A stretch of DNA of 64,000 nucleotides from Betaproteobacteria bacterium. GTDB taxonomy: Bacteria > Pseudomonadota > Gammaproteobacteria > Burkholderiales > Rhodocyclaceae. Shown here piece after piece: positions 26,015 to 35,488 of the stretch. Numbering within the stretch: position 1 is the first letter of the stretch; every line of letters begins with the position of its first letter. Both the position numbers and the translations under genes were made by a program. The stretch spans positions 124,001-188,000 of the forward strand of contig JAPTVL010000173.1 in assembly GCA_028065725.1 (NCBI GenBank). The letters are read 5' to 3'. A model generated the notes under the pieces. It did no database searches, had not been told where the DNA came from, and was given only the letters and a program-made list of their open reading frames with translations.

Positions 26015-28252
26015 TCAGCGGCTTGCAGCTTCGATAATCGCGTTCAAGGTGGCACTCGGGCGCATCACGGCCTCGGTCTTTGCCGTATCGGGCATGTAAT
26101 AGCCGCCGATATCGACCGGCTTGCCCTGCACCACCTTCAGCTCCTCGACGATCTTCTGCTCATTCTCCGCCAGCGCCCTGGCCAGCGGCGCGAAATGCGC
26201 CTGCAGCTCCTTGTCTTCGGTCTGCGCGGCCAGCGCCTGCGCCCAATACGTGGCCAAATAATACTGGCTGCCGCGGTTGTCCAGCTCGCCGGTGCGGATC
26301 GAGGGGCCCTTGCGGTTGTCGAGCAGCTTGCCAGTGGCATCGTCGAGGGTCCTGGCCAGGATCTTCGCCCTGGCGTTGCCGCTCTTGATGCCGAGATCCT
26401 CCAGCGACACGGCCAGCGCGAGAAACTCGCCCAGCGAATCCCAGCGCAGATGGTTTTCCTGGACCAGCTGCTGGACGTGCTTGGGCGCCGAACCGCCGGC
26501 ACCCGTTTCATACATGCCGCCGCCGGCCATCAGCGGCACGATGGACAGCATCTTGGCGCTGGTACCGAGTTCCATGATCGGGAACAGATCGGTCAGGTAG
26601 TCGCGCAGGATGTTGCCGGTGGCGGAGATGGTGTCGAGGCCGCGCACCACGCGCTCCAGCGTATAACGCATGGCGCGCACCTGCGACATGATCTGGATGT
26701 CCAGGCCGGTCGTGTCGTGGTCCTTGAGGTAGGTCTTGACCTTCCTGATCAGTTCGTTCTCGTGCGGACGATAGGGATCGAGCCAGAAGATCACCGGCAT
26801 GCCGGACTGGCGCGAGCGGGTCACGGCGAGCTTGACCCAGTCGCGGATCGCCGCATCCTTGGCCTGGCACATGCGGAAGATGTCGCCCTGCTCGACGTTC
26901 TGCGAGAGCAGCACTTCGCCGGTGGCGAGGTCGACGATGTTGGCGACGCCGTCCTCGATTATCTCGAAGGTCTTGTCGTGCGAGCCGTATTCCTCGGCCT
27001 GCTGCGCCATGAGGCCGACGTTGGGCACGGTGCCCATGGTCTTCGGATCGAAATTGCCGTGCCACTTGCAGAAGTTGATCATCTCCTGGTAGATGCGGGC
27101 GAAGGTCGATTCCGGCATCACCGCCTTGCAGTCGCAGGGCTTGCCGTCGGCGCCCCACATCTTGCCGCCGCCGCGGATCATGGCCGGCATCGAGGCATCG
27201 ACGATGACGTCGTTGGGCGAATGGAAGTTGGTGATGCCCTTGGCCGAATCCACCATCGCCAGGCGCGGACGGTGCTCCTGGCAGGCGTGCAGGTCGCGGA
27301 TGATTTCGTCATGGAGCGACTCCGGCAGGTCCTTGATCTTGTCGTAGAGGTTGACCATGCCGTTATTGACATTGACGCCCAGTTCCTCGAACAATTTGGC
27401 GTGCTTCTCGAAGGCCTCCTTGTAGTAGATCCTGACGCAATGGCCGAAGACGATCGGGTGCGAAACCTTCATCATGGTCGCCTTGACGTGCAGCGAGAAC
27501 AGCACGCCGGCCTCGCGGCAATCCTCCAGCTCGCGCTCGTAGAACTCGCACAGCGCCTTCTTGCTCATGAACATGCTGTCGATGACTTCGCCGGCCAGCA
27601 GCGAAACCCTGGGCTTGAGCACGACGGTCTTGCCGCTTCTGGTGACGAGCTCCATCCTGACGTCGCGTGCGCGGTCGAGCGTCATCGACTTTTCGCCGTG
27701 GTAGAAGTCGCCGTGATGCATGTGCGAAACGTGGGTCTGCGACCACTGCTTCCACTCGCCCATGGAATGCGGGTTCTTGCGCGCATACTCCTTGACGGCG
27801 CGGGGGGCGCGGCGGTCGGAATTGCCTTCGCGCAGCACCGGGTTGACCGAGCTGCCGATGCACTTGCCGTAACGGGCCTTGAGCTGCTTCTCCTCGTCGG
27901 TCTTCGGGTCTTCGGGATAGTCCGGAATCGCATAGCCCTTGGCCTGCAGTTCGCGCACGCAGGTCATCAGCTGGGCCACCGAGGCGCTGATGTTGGGCAG
28001 CTTGATGATGTTGGTGTCCGGGTCCTGGGTCAGGCGCCCCAGTTCGGCCAGGTTGTCGGGAACTTTCTGCGCGGCCGTCAGGCAGTCCGAGAATTCGGCG
28101 AGGACCCGCGCCGCCACCGAGATGTCGCAGCCGACCACGTCGACCCCGGCCGGCGCGGTGAAGGCCTTGATGATCGGCAGGAAGGAGTAGGTCGCCAGCA
28201 GCGGCGCTTCGTCGGTGAGCGTGTAGATGATCTTCGGTTTGCCTGCAGCCAT
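26015..28252 (-). CDS. icd: NADP-dependent isocitrate dehydrogenase, monomeric type
   Basis: 745-residue TCA-cycle enzyme converting isocitrate to 2-oxoglutarate. The length and sequence are those of the monomeric IDH family, unrelated in size to the dimeric 420-residue Icd. Visible family stretches: [19 protein letters not shown] at the N terminus, [37 protein letters not shown] (isocitrate-binding serine region), [20 protein letters not shown], and [17 protein letters not shown] 28252 is directly after a purine-rich leader. Monocistronic. A 781-residue open frame runs antisense through it but is a codon-bias shadow. Confidence 0.96.
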   Translation of the reverse strand: MAAGKPKIIYTLTDEAPLLATYSFLPIIKAFTAPAGVDVVGCDISVAARVLAEFSDCLTAAQKVPDNLAELGRLTQDPDTNIIKLPNISASVAQLMTCVRELQAKGYAIPDYPEDPKTDEEKQLKARYGKCIGSSVNPVLREGNSDRRAPRAVKEYARKNPHSMGEWKQWSQTHVSHMHHGDFYHGEKSMTLDRARDVRMELVTRSGKTVVLKPRVSLLAGEVIDSMFMSKKALCEFYERELEDCREAGVLFSLHVKATMMKVSHPIVFGHCVRIYYKEAFEKHAKLFEELGVNVNNGMVNLYDKIKDLPESLHDEIIRDLHACQEHRPRLAMVDSAKGITNFHSPNDVIVDASMPAMIRGGGKMWGADGKPCDCKAVMPESTFARIYQEMINFCKWHGNFDPKTMGTVPNVGLMAQQAEEYGSHDKTFEIIEDGVANIVDLATGEVLLSQNVEQGDIFRMCQAKDAAIRDWVKLAVTRSRQSGMPVIFWLDPYRPHENELIRKVKTYLKDHDTTGLDIQIMSQVRAMRYTLERVVRGLDTISATGNILRDYLTDLFPIMELGTSAKMLSIVPLMAGGGMYETGAGGSAPKHVQQLVQENHLRWDSLGEFLALAVSLEDLGIKSGNARAKILARTLDDATGKLLDNRKGPSIRTGELDNRGSQYYLATYWAQALAAQTEDKELQAHFAPLARALAENEQKIVEELKVVQGKPVDIGGYYMPDTAKTEAVMRPSATLNAIIEAASR

Positions 28253-28365
28253 TCTTGTCCCCTTGCTATTGAAAGTTTTTCTTTATGAACCCATCAGTCG
28301 CATTATGAATCCTTCCGGCGCTTTCGAGTAACACCTCCCTCCGGTTTTGCCGCCCGCCCCGCCGG

Positions 28366-28390
28366 AAAGTCGGCGTTGGCGGCACGGCGG
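28366..28390 (+). repeat. Dispersed 24-bp repeat, copy 7 (upstream of azlC)
   Basis: AAAGTCGGCGTTGGCGGCAC then GGCGG in the divergent region between icd and azlC. A near-perfect intergenic copy ending 14 bp before the azlC start. Confidence 0.85.
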
Positions 28391-28404
28391 AAAATCTTTC
28401 TACA

Positions 28405-29142
28405 ATGGCCAGGATTCCTTCCCGACTTCCCGCCATGTCAGCTTCGCCATTCCGTGCCGGCGCCCGCGAGGGCTTTTTTGCCTTCCTGCCGCTTTCCGTG
28501 GGCCTGATCCCCTGGGCCATGGTCACCGGCATGGCCATGATCAGTACCGGACTGACGCCGACCCAGGCGATGGGCATGAACCTGATCGTCTTCGCCGGCA
28601 CCGCCCAGCTCGGCACGCTGCCGCTGATCGGGGCCGGCGCCCCACTGTGGCTGATCGTGGTCACGGCGCTGGCGCTGAACCTGCGCTTCGTCATATTCAG
28701 CGCCGCCATCGCCCGGGGCTTTCGCGGCGTCGGCGCGCCGACGCGCTGGTACTGCGGGCATCTGCTGACCGATGGCGTGTTCGCCTGCTGCCTGGAAAAG
28801 CTGCTCAAGGTTGACGATCGGCGCTGGCGGCTCGGCTACTACCTGGCGCCCTCGCTCTGGTCCTGGGCGCTGTGGCAGGTCTTCGCGCTGATCGGGGTGT
28901 TCGCCGCCGGCTCGATCCCGAGGCACTGGTCGCTGGAGTTCATGGCCAGCATCGCCCTGCTGGTGCTGCTGGTGCCGCTGGCGAAGCAGCGGCCAATGCT
29001 GGTCGCCGCCATCGTCAGCGGCGCGACGGCGGTACTGCTGCGCGGCATGCCGCTGCGCCTGGGGCTGATCGTCGCCATCGTGGCCGGCATCGGCGCCGGC
29101 TTTGCCGCCGAACATTGGAGCGGCAAGGGAGAAACCGCATGA
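28405..29142 (+). CDS. azlC: Branched-chain amino acid exporter, large subunit AzlC
   Basis: 245-residue membrane protein of the LIV-E (AzlC/YgaZ) family with about six to eight helices. Family sequence: FFAFLPLSVGLIPWAMVTG near the N terminus, NLIVFAGTAQLGTLPLIGAGAP, TALALNLRFVIFSAAIA, and TRWYCGHLLTDGVFA. With the small partner AzlD it exports branched-chain amino acids or analogues. ATG 28405 is used; a second Met at 28435 (MSASPF) is an equally good start. The stop overlaps the azlD ATG by 4 nt, a coupling typical of the pair. Confidence 0.92.
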   Translation: MARIPSRLPAMSASPFRAGAREGFFAFLPLSVGLIPWAMVTGMAMISTGLTPTQAMGMNLIVFAGTAQLGTLPLIGAGAPLWLIVVTALALNLRFVIFSAAIARGFRGVGAPTRWYCGHLLTDGVFACCLEKLLKVDDRRWRLGYYLAPSLWSWALWQVFALIGVFAAGSIPRHWSLEFMASIALLVLLVPLAKQRPMLVAAIVSGATAVLLRGMPLRLGLIVAIVAGIGAGFAAEHWSGKGETA

Positions 29143-29462
29143 GTGGCGATGCCGTGCTGTGGCTGAGCTTCATCCTGATCGGGCTGGCGACCACGCTGCC
29201 GCGCGCCAGCTTCATCGTCCTCGGCGGCCGGGTGCGGCTGCCCTCGGTGGTGCAGCGCGCGCTGCGCTACGCACCGGCTGCGGCGCTGGCGGCCATCGTC
29301 GCGCCCGACGTGCTGGTGGTCGGCGGCGACTTCATGCCGCTCAATCCCAAGCTGGCCGGCGTGGCGGCCGCGGTTGCCGCCGCCATGTTGTGGCGCAACC
29401 CCTGGCTGCCTTTCATCGCGGGGATGGCGGTGCTGCTCGGACTGCAACGGCTGCTCGCGTAG
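29139..29462 (+). CDS. azlD: Branched-chain amino acid exporter, small subunit AzlD
   Basis: 107-residue hydrophobic protein with three to four helices (VLWLSFILIGLATTLPRASF, ALAAIVAPDVLVVGG, GVAAAVAAAMLWRNPWLPF). The sequence T-x-L-P-R near residue 20 and ALRYAPAAALAAIVAPDVL are typical of AzlD/YgaH. ATG 29139 overlaps the azlC stop. Works as the second subunit of the exporter. Confidence 0.9.
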   Translation: MSGDAVLWLSFILIGLATTLPRASFIVLGGRVRLPSVVQRALRYAPAAALAAIVAPDVLVVGGDFMPLNPKLAGVAAAVAAAMLWRNPWLPFIAGMAVLLGLQRLLA

Positions 29463-29473
29463 CAAGGCCGCTG

Positions 29474-29498
29474 AAAGTCGGCGCTGGCGGGACGGCGG
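29474..29498 (+). repeat. Dispersed 24-bp repeat, copy 8 (downstream of azlD)
   Basis: AAAGTCGGCGCTGGCGGGAC then GGCGG, a perfect family member 11 bp after the azlD stop. Together with copy 7 it brackets the azlCD operon in direct orientation. Confidence 0.88.
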
Positions 29499-29601
29499 GC
29501 GACAGCCAAACTCTCTCTGAGTGCTGCCGGCCAATAGAAGACCGTGGTGACCGGCAGCTTTCGGCGGGATGCTTCGTTCCATAACGCCCTGTCTGGACCG
29601 C

Positions 29602-29705
29602 TTGTTCACTATTCTAAATTGTTCGCGAAACGTGAACGGATAAATTTAGTGAACAATTACTTGACGCCGTCGTTCATTACGACGTAATGTTCACGTAACG
29701 TGAAC
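29602..29705 (+). promoter_or_regulatory. Paired palindromic operators upstream of the AbiE-like operon
   Basis: Two 17-bp palindromes share one design, a GTTCRCG arm, three bases, and a CGTGAAC arm: 29621-29637 (GTTCGCG-AAA-CGTGAAC) and 29689-29705 (GTTCACG-TAA-CGTGAAC), 68 bp apart. A third, wider pair TTGTTCACTA (29602-29611) and TAGTGAACAA (29647-29656) surrounds the first, and CATTAC-GAC-GTAATG (29675-29689) abuts the second. Similar inverted repeats bind AbiEi in known AbiE systems and mediate negative autoregulation. The second site touches a GTG that would otherwise be the longest start of the first gene. Confidence 0.75.
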
Positions 29706-29723
29706 AAATGGAAATTTCAAACA

Positions 29724-30794
29724 ATGAACCCGCCTAACGACAAATGGCAGGCTATCTTGCAGCGAGCCTTGGACGCCTTGCACAGGACAACAGGTATTAC
29801 CGGCCAAGTGATCGAAAAAGAACCGATGATGGCCCAGGGTTTTCGTGCGGACGCCCGGCTTGAAGTCGAGGCAAACGGACAGCGCTATCCCTATCTGGCC
29901 GAAATCAAACGTGTCGATAGCTTCGCAATCTTGGGGGATATCAAACGTCAGTGCGCCCAGTATGGCGATCAACTGCTTCTGGTAGCACCCCGCGTCACCG
30001 CAGAAGCCGCCGAAAAATGTCGCGAACTCGATCTGCAGTTCATCGACACTCTCGGCAATGCCTATCTGCGGGGCCTCGGACTGCTTGTTCTGGTGAAAGG
30101 ACAGCGGCCGACCGAAGGAGACGAGCTTCAACTGGCAGCGCCAGAGGGCAAGCGCGCTGGTACCGCAACCAACTTGCGCGTCTTTTTCGCCCTGCTCTGC
30201 AAACCACAACTGCTCAATGCACCCTACCGCGACATCAATCGGGCCGCCGGTGTCGCGCTCGGCACGGTGGGATGGGTATTCTTCGACTTGAATGGAAGGG
30301 GTTACATCGCCGGCGGGAAAGGCAAGGGCGACAGAGTGCTGCTAGAGCGTCAGAGACTCGTGCAGGAGTGGATAACGAACTACCCGATCAAGCTACGCCC
30401 GAAACTCAATCCACGAAGGTTTCGCGCGCCGAAAACCGACTGGTGGAAAGAGGTCGATATCACCAAATACGGTGGACAGTGGGGGGCAGAGGTGGCGGCG
30501 GAGAAATTGACCGGTTATCTACGGCCCCACGCACTCACCATTTATTTCCACAAGGAGCAAGGCCAAAAGACTCTGACCAGACTGGTGGCGGAAAACAAAC
30601 TGCGCGCAGACGGGCAAGGCGACATAGAAATCCTCGACGCCTTCTGGGATTTCGAAGATGAAAAGCCCATGCCGGAAACCGTGCCACCTTTGCTGGCATA
30701 TGCTGATCTAATAGCTACGTTGGATCCTCGTAACCTGGAAGCCGCAAAGCTGATATATGACCGCTATCTCGCGACCGCTGACGCCCAAGCCTGA
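29724..30794 (+). CDS. AbiEi-like antitoxin/regulator with PD-(D/E)xK-like N terminus and winged helix
   Basis: 356-residue protein, first gene of a type IV toxin-antitoxin-like pair. Residues 1-130 look like a restriction-endonuclease-type fold: ADARLEV (D43), then a beta strand YPYLAEIKR (E60, K62), which is the D-x(n)-E-x-K pattern, and DIKRQCAQYGDQLLLVAPRV. Residues about 150-195 form a winged helix (FFALLCKPQLLNAPYRDINR, VGWVFFDLNGRGYI). The C terminus has no recognised motif. The start is set at ATG 29724; a GTG at 29700 would put the start codon inside an operator. The gene has lower GC and a different codon use from its neighbours. The family call rests on layout and on the downstream nucleotidyltransferase; whether the nuclease-like part is active is unknown. 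Confidence 0.78.
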   Translation: MNPPNDKWQAILQRALDALHRTTGITGQVIEKEPMMAQGFRADARLEVEANGQRYPYLAEIKRVDSFAILGDIKRQCAQYGDQLLLVAPRVTAEAAEKCRELDLQFIDTLGNAYLRGLGLLVLVKGQRPTEGDELQLAAPEGKRAGTATNLRVFFALLCKPQLLNAPYRDINRAAGVALGTVGWVFFDLNGRGYIAGGKGKGDRVLLERQRLVQEWITNYPIKLRPKLNPRRFRAPKTDWWKEVDITKYGGQWGAEVAAEKLTGYLRPHALTIYFHKEQGQKTLTRLVAENKLRADGQGDIEILDAFWDFEDEKPMPETVPPLLAYADLIATLDPRNLEAAKLIYDRYLATADAQA

Positions 30795-31632
30795 CCGCCC
30801 CGTCGAGCCGATCGCTCTATTGGTGATTCAGGAAATCCATAAAGCGTCAAAAGCACTGGGTCTCCCGGTATTTCTTGTAGGGGCTATGGCGCGCATCATC
30901 CTGCTCGAAAATGTTCATGGCTTGCCGCCAGGACGTGCAACCAAAGATGTGGATTTCGCCTTTGCGCTGGACAACTGGGATCAATTCACAACGATCAAAG
31001 CATTCTTGCTGGCCAATGCCAATTTTGAGGAATCGAAACATGTGGCCCACCGCCTCCACTTCCGTCCAGAAGGCTTGGAGCACCAGTACAAAGTGGATTT
31101 GATTCCATTCGGTCGAATTGAAACCAGCCTCAACACTATAGCCTGGCCGCCAGACATGGCAGTCGTGATGAACGTAGCAGGCTTTGGCGATGCGTTGGCC
31201 GCCGCCGTGAGCGTTGAAGTAAGCCCCGGAATCGAAATCGCGGTCGCCTCACTGCCTGGAATTGCGATTCTGAAACTGTTCGCGTGGGCCGATCGCGGGC
31301 AGGAAAACCCGAAGGATGCACTTGACCTTGTGCTGCTTTTGCGCAGCTATAACGAAGCCGGCAACGCAAGCAGAATTTATGATGAAGCAAGCGCGCTTGC
31401 AGCGCTTGAAGCGGCAGGCTACGACCTGGAACTTGCCGGAGCCTGGCTGCTGGGAAGCGATGCCACATTTATGGCTTCTGCGCAGACAACCGCAGACCTT
31501 GAGGCATTGTTGCAGGGACCAAAGAGAAAGAAGCTAATCGAGGATATGGCAAGAGCAATGCTTGGCAGGCATGATGCGATGGAATACTCGCACCGCCTGC
31601 TTGAACAATTCACCAAGGGTTTCATCGCCTGA
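30757..31632 (+). CDS. AbiEii-like nucleotidyltransferase (toxin candidate)
   Basis: 291-residue DNA-polymerase-beta-type nucleotidyltransferase. The N-terminal core has FLVGAMARIILLENV in place of the usual G-G-T-A-L-x-L, then the metal pair ATKDVDFAF (D64, D66) and the third acidic residue in YKVDLIPFG (D114). The later motif LKLFAWADRG-(x)4-KD (K173, D179, K186, D187) matches the AbiEii signature. Known AbiEii/MenT toxins transfer nucleotides to tRNA 3' ends or otherwise block translation; here this is inference. ATG 30757 lies 38 nt inside the preceding gene, which implies translational coupling. The stop is 8 bp before the left end of an IS, so the pair is just intact. Confidence 0.8.
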   Translation: MTAISRPLTPKPDRPVEPIALLVIQEIHKASKALGLPVFLVGAMARIILLENVHGLPPGRATKDVDFAFALDNWDQFTTIKAFLLANANFEESKHVAHRLHFRPEGLEHQYKVDLIPFGRIETSLNTIAWPPDMAVVMNVAGFGDALAAAVSVEVSPGIEIAVASLPGIAILKLFAWADRGQENPKDALDLVLLLRSYNEAGNASRIYDEASALAALEAAGYDLELAGAWLLGSDATFMASAQTTADLEALLQGPKRKKLIEDMARAMLGRHDAMEYSHRLLEQFTKGFIA

Positions 31633-31672
31633 AACCGTACTGACCTGACCGGTTTTATCGGACCACTCTGAT

Positions 31673-32524
31673 CTAGAGAATCGTGGCTCCGGTGGTGGAA
31701 CTGGTTTCGCAACCCCGGCGGAATTCCGCCGGGGTTGCGTACTGCAAACTTGAATGGGGTCGAACCTCATTGTAGTGATTTCGCCAGTCTTCGATCACGA
31801 TCCTAGCCTCAATGCGGTTTCGGAACCACTCCATGGCCAGGCATTCATCCCGGAACTTGCCGTTGAAGCTCTCGTTGGTCCCGTTCTGCCACGGCTTCCC
31901 CGGATCAATGAAGACGGTTTCGATCTTCTGTTCCACCGCCCATTTCAGCAGCGCCGTGCTGACAAACTCTGGTCCATTGTCGGATCGGATGTAACGCGGC
32001 GCGCCATGCATGCTAATGAGCCGGCCCAGCACCTCGATCACTCGGGCGCTGCGGATTGATCCGGCGACGTCGATGGCCAGGCATTCCCGGGTGTATTCAT
32101 CAACGACTGTCAGACATTTCAATTGCTACCGGTTGGCACAGGCATCGAACACAAAGTCGTAGCACCAGACCGCATTCCGATCCACTGGCGAGAACGGGCG
32201 GGATCGACCGTCGGCCGTCCGCCGCCGTCGTCGCTTCGCCGGAACTTGCAGGCCGGCCTGGGCCCACAGCGCCGCGCATCTTTCCTTGCCCAAGACGATC
32301 CCCTGACGCTCCAGCATGACCCGAATACGGCGTGATCCGAAGCGCGGGTACTGGCCTGAAAGTGCTTTCATCGCCTCAATCACCGGCGCGTTCTTGAGTG
32401 GCATCTTGGCTTCGTACTTCAGGCACGACCGGCCCACCTGCATCAGCGCACATGCCCGCCGCTGGCTTAACCCCTTGGCCACGGCCATTCGGGTTTGCTC
32501 CCGGCGAACCTGTGCGCTCACCAT
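31673..32524 (-). pseudogene. IS transposase orfB interrupted by an in-frame amber codon
   Basis: DDE transposase part of the IS. Reading leftwards from 32524, the frame runs MVSAQVRREQ through the HTH_21 segment (GQYPRFGSRRIRVMLERQGI) and first catalytic Asp context AVWCYDFVFDACANR, then meets TAG at 32128-32126 and continues in the same frame with Q-L-K-C-L-T-V-V-D-E-Y-T-R-E. The second Asp (IRSDNGPEF) and the Glu (TNESFNGKFRDE) lie beyond the stop. A single CAG-to-TAG change would explain it. Without suppression the product lacks two of three catalytic acids, so this copy is probably dead in cis. A7 at the orfA-orfB junction would allow the usual -1 frameshift. Confidence 0.88.
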
Positions 32525-32781
32525 TTTTTTGCGGCGATCTCCTTCATCACTTCGATTTCGAGATCCCGCTCAGCCACCAGCTTCTTTAAGCGGCTGTTCT
32601 CGGTTTCCAACGCCTTGAGACGCTTTACATCGCTGCTGACCATTTCACCGAACCGCTTGCGCCAGGCGTAGATCGATGCTTCGCTCACACCATTCCGCTT
32701 GGCCACTTCGGCAATCGCGTCCCGATCCGCCTCGCGCAATATCCTGACAATCTGTTCTTCGCTATACCTGCTCTTCTTCAT
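32518..32781 (-). CDS. IS transposase orfA (helix-turn-helix subunit)
   Basis: 87-residue DNA-binding part of an IS3-family transposase. MKKSRYSEEQIVRILREADR, a helix-turn-helix VAKRNGVSEASIYAWRKRFG (about residues 27-46) and a leucine zipper (LKALETENSRLKKLVAERDL) are all present. It ends in A-A-K-K-W within a run of seven A residues on the coding strand, overlapping orfB by 7 nt in the -1 frame. OrfA appears intact; it could still bind the ends and act as a regulator. Confidence 0.9.
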   Translation of the reverse strand: MKKSRYSEEQIVRILREADRDAIAEVAKRNGVSEASIYAWRKRFGEMVSSDVKRLKALETENSRLKKLVAERDLEIEVMKEIAAKKW

Positions 32782-32848
32782 GCCGACTCCTCTTCTGAGG
32801 AGCCATTATCTCTAGAACGCGATGGCCCGATATTTCCGGGTCAGGTCA

Positions 32849-33908
32849 CCACATACTCGATGTCACCCCCGAACTCTACAACCTGGAACGCCACCAGCTC
32901 GAGGATTATTTCCGTGGTCTGCTGCTGCAGATCATCGGCTTCTGCAAACTGGGCAATTCGGCGATGATTTCGACCATGGATGGCTTGGTGGCGACGCTCG
33001 AGGACGAGCACATCAGCATCCGCGCCGGAACCGGCGATCTCGACGATGTACCGGGGAATGAAGCGCGCCGCCAGGAGATCGTCGAGTTGTGCTCGCAGGC
33101 CATGCTGACCCGGAAATCGCCGGGCAAGCTGCGCAGCGGCTCGATGGCCGTGCCGCTGCGGACCAACGACAAGACCTTCGGTTTCATTTATCTCGAAGCG
33201 GGCGAGTGCCTCAGCGCGGTTGATGGCGAACTGATCCAGATCATGGCCAATCAGTGCGCTGCCGCGATACATAATTTCCACCTGCATTGCAGCCTGGAAA
33301 AGTCCTATGACGAGGCCATCGACATGCTGGGCGAAGTGGCCGAGTTCAAGGACAACACCACGGGACAGCATATTCACCGCATCCAGGAATACACTCGCAG
33401 ACTGGCGCTGGAACTGGGTCTCGACAAGGAAACTGCCACGGCTTACGCCCAGGCCAGCCGCCTGCATGATGTCGGCAAGGTCGGCATTCCGGACGAAATC
33501 CTGATGAAGCCGGGGCTTCTGACCAGCCATGAAACTGCGGTGATGCAGACGCATCCGCGAATCGGCGAAGCGATTTTGATCCACAGTTCATCGCTGGCGC
33601 TCGCGCGTTCGGTAGCGCTTACCTATCACGAGCGCTGGTCCGGCGGCGGCTATCCCGAAGGACTCAAAGGCGAGGAGATTCCGCTCGAATCGCGCATCGT
33701 GGCCGTGGTGGATGTGTTCGACGCACTGACCAGCGTTCGTCCCTACAAGGAGCCCTGGGATCCGGAACGGGCGGTCGAGCTACTGAGAAAAGAGTCCGGG
33801 GTGCATTTCGAACCGCGCGTGGTCGATGCCTTCCTGCGTCTGCATCAGAACGGCGCACTGGACGACCTGATCGCCAGCGCCCAGAGCGAAAACGCCGTCA
33901 GGTTCTAG
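32849..33908 (+). pseudogene. 5'-truncated HD-GYP phosphodiesterase (DUF3369 remnant + HD-GYP)
   Basis: An open frame begins exactly at the IS end (H-H-I-L-D-V-T-P-E-L-Y) and runs to 33908. The first ~150 codons match the C-terminal part of a DUF3369 sensor domain (LLLQIIGFCKLGNSAMIS, FIYLEAGECLSAVDGELIQ). The rest is a complete HD-GYP domain: GQHIHRIQEYT, the HD pair in ASRLHDVGKVGIPDEI, HETAVMQTHPRIGE, and the GYP motif YHERWSGGGYPEGLKG. Family members are normally receiver-DUF3369-HD-GYP proteins that degrade cyclic di-GMP; the receiver domain and first part of DUF3369 are missing. The missing half is not found left of the IS. Internal starts such as ATG 32964 could allow expression of an unregulated HD-GYP domain. 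Confidence 0.85.
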
Positions 33909-33950
33909 GGTCTGTTCCTAATCATGCCATCGTCGCATGATTAAGAATAC
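33908..33950. repeat. Imperfect hairpin element, copy B
   Basis: GGGTCTGTTCCTAATCAT at 33908-33925 faces ATGATTAAGAATACGC from 33937, giving a stem of about 14 bp with mismatches. The outer sequence GGGTCTG and the loop end CGTCGCATGATT are shared with the perfect hairpin at 5340-5391, so the two are diverged copies of one element. It lies in the convergent gap between the HD-GYP remnant and slmA, and may act as a transcript end. Confidence 0.7.
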
Positions 33951-33953
33951 GCG

Positions 33954-34541
33954 CTAGGCGCGCAGGATGGGCCACTGCGCCGGCCAGCTCGCCAGCGGAT
34001 CGTCCTTGAACCCGCTTTTTACGAAGCGTTGCCAGCGTCCCACGGTATAGCAGACCAGCAGGTCGGCGTGGGCGCCGAAGTCATGCTCGGCGGCCAGCGC
34101 ACCTTGTGCCGACGCCACTTTCAGGCATTGCTTGAGCGTCGTTTCGATGCGTTCCAGCAACTGGTTGATGCGTGCCTGCAAACGCGGGTTCTCATGCACT
34201 AGGGCGTCACCCACCAACACCCGGGTCAGGCCGCGATTCTTCTGCGCGAAGCGCAACAGCGAAGCGACGATGGCCTCGGCCTGCTTGAGGCCGGATTCCT
34301 CGGCGGCTTCGATCTGGGTGATGACCGAAAAAACCCCGCTCTCGATGAACTCGATCAGCCCCTCGTACATCTGCGCCTTGCTGGCGAAATGGCGGTAGAG
34401 CGCCGCCTCCGATACCTGCAGCTGCTTGGCCAGCAGCGCCGTGGTGACCTTTTCCACGGCCGGTCGCTCCAGCATTTCGGCGATGGTTTGCAGGATCAGC
34501 AGTTTCTTTTCACCGACTTTGGCGGCGCGGGCTTCGTTCAT
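33954..34541 (-). CDS. slmA: Nucleoid occlusion factor SlmA (TetR family)
   Basis: 195-residue TetR-type DNA-binding protein that blocks FtsZ assembly over the nucleoid. The N-terminal helix-turn-helix VTTALLAKQLQVSEAALYRHFASK (positions about 33-56) carries the SlmA-specific SEAALYRHF. LIEFIESGVFSVIT, RNQ-like FAQKNRGLTRVLVGDAL and RINQLLERIE match E. coli SlmA throughout. Length equals the family's ~198. ATG 34541. It lies 7 bp after the argB stop in the same direction, the same argB-slmA neighbourhood seen in other betaproteobacteria. Confidence 0.94.
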   Translation of the reverse strand: MNEARAAKVGEKKLLILQTIAEMLERPAVEKVTTALLAKQLQVSEAALYRHFASKAQMYEGLIEFIESGVFSVITQIEAAEESGLKQAEAIVASLLRFAQKNRGLTRVLVGDALVHENPRLQARINQLLERIETTLKQCLKVASAQGALAAEHDFGAHADLLVCYTVGRWQRFVKSGFKDDPLASWPAQWPILRA

Positions 34542-34548
34542 GGTGGCT

Positions 34549-35469
<921 letters not shown>

Positions 35470-35488
35470 CTACCGGCGCGCAAATCAA

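Larger units (their letters stand above)
31641..32848 (-). mobile_element. IS3-family (IS407-like) insertion sequence
   Basis: 1208-bp element with orfA and orfB on the minus strand. The ends are imperfect inverted repeats: left 31641 begins TGACCTGACCGG and right, read inwards on the minus strand from 32848, begins TGACCTGACCCGG; both continue with TATCGG, CCA and TCTAGAGA before the coding parts. TGACCTG ends are typical of the IS407 group. The expected short target duplication is absent: GTAC lies before the left end and CCAC after the right end. The orfB frame carries an amber stop. Confidence 0.88.

Noticed and set aside
25943..28288. 781-codon plus-strand open frame over icd
   Set aside because: Antisense shadow of monomeric isocitrate dehydrogenase, which shows family motifs along its whole length.
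29700..29723. GTG at 29700 as start of the AbiEi-like gene
   Set aside because: It lies inside the second operator and lacks a ribosome site; ATG 29724 is more plausible, although not proven.
32126..32128. Amber codon as pyrrolysine or programmed recoding
   Set aside because: No supporting signal or system in the window, and a single CAG-to-TAG change in a decayed IS is simpler.
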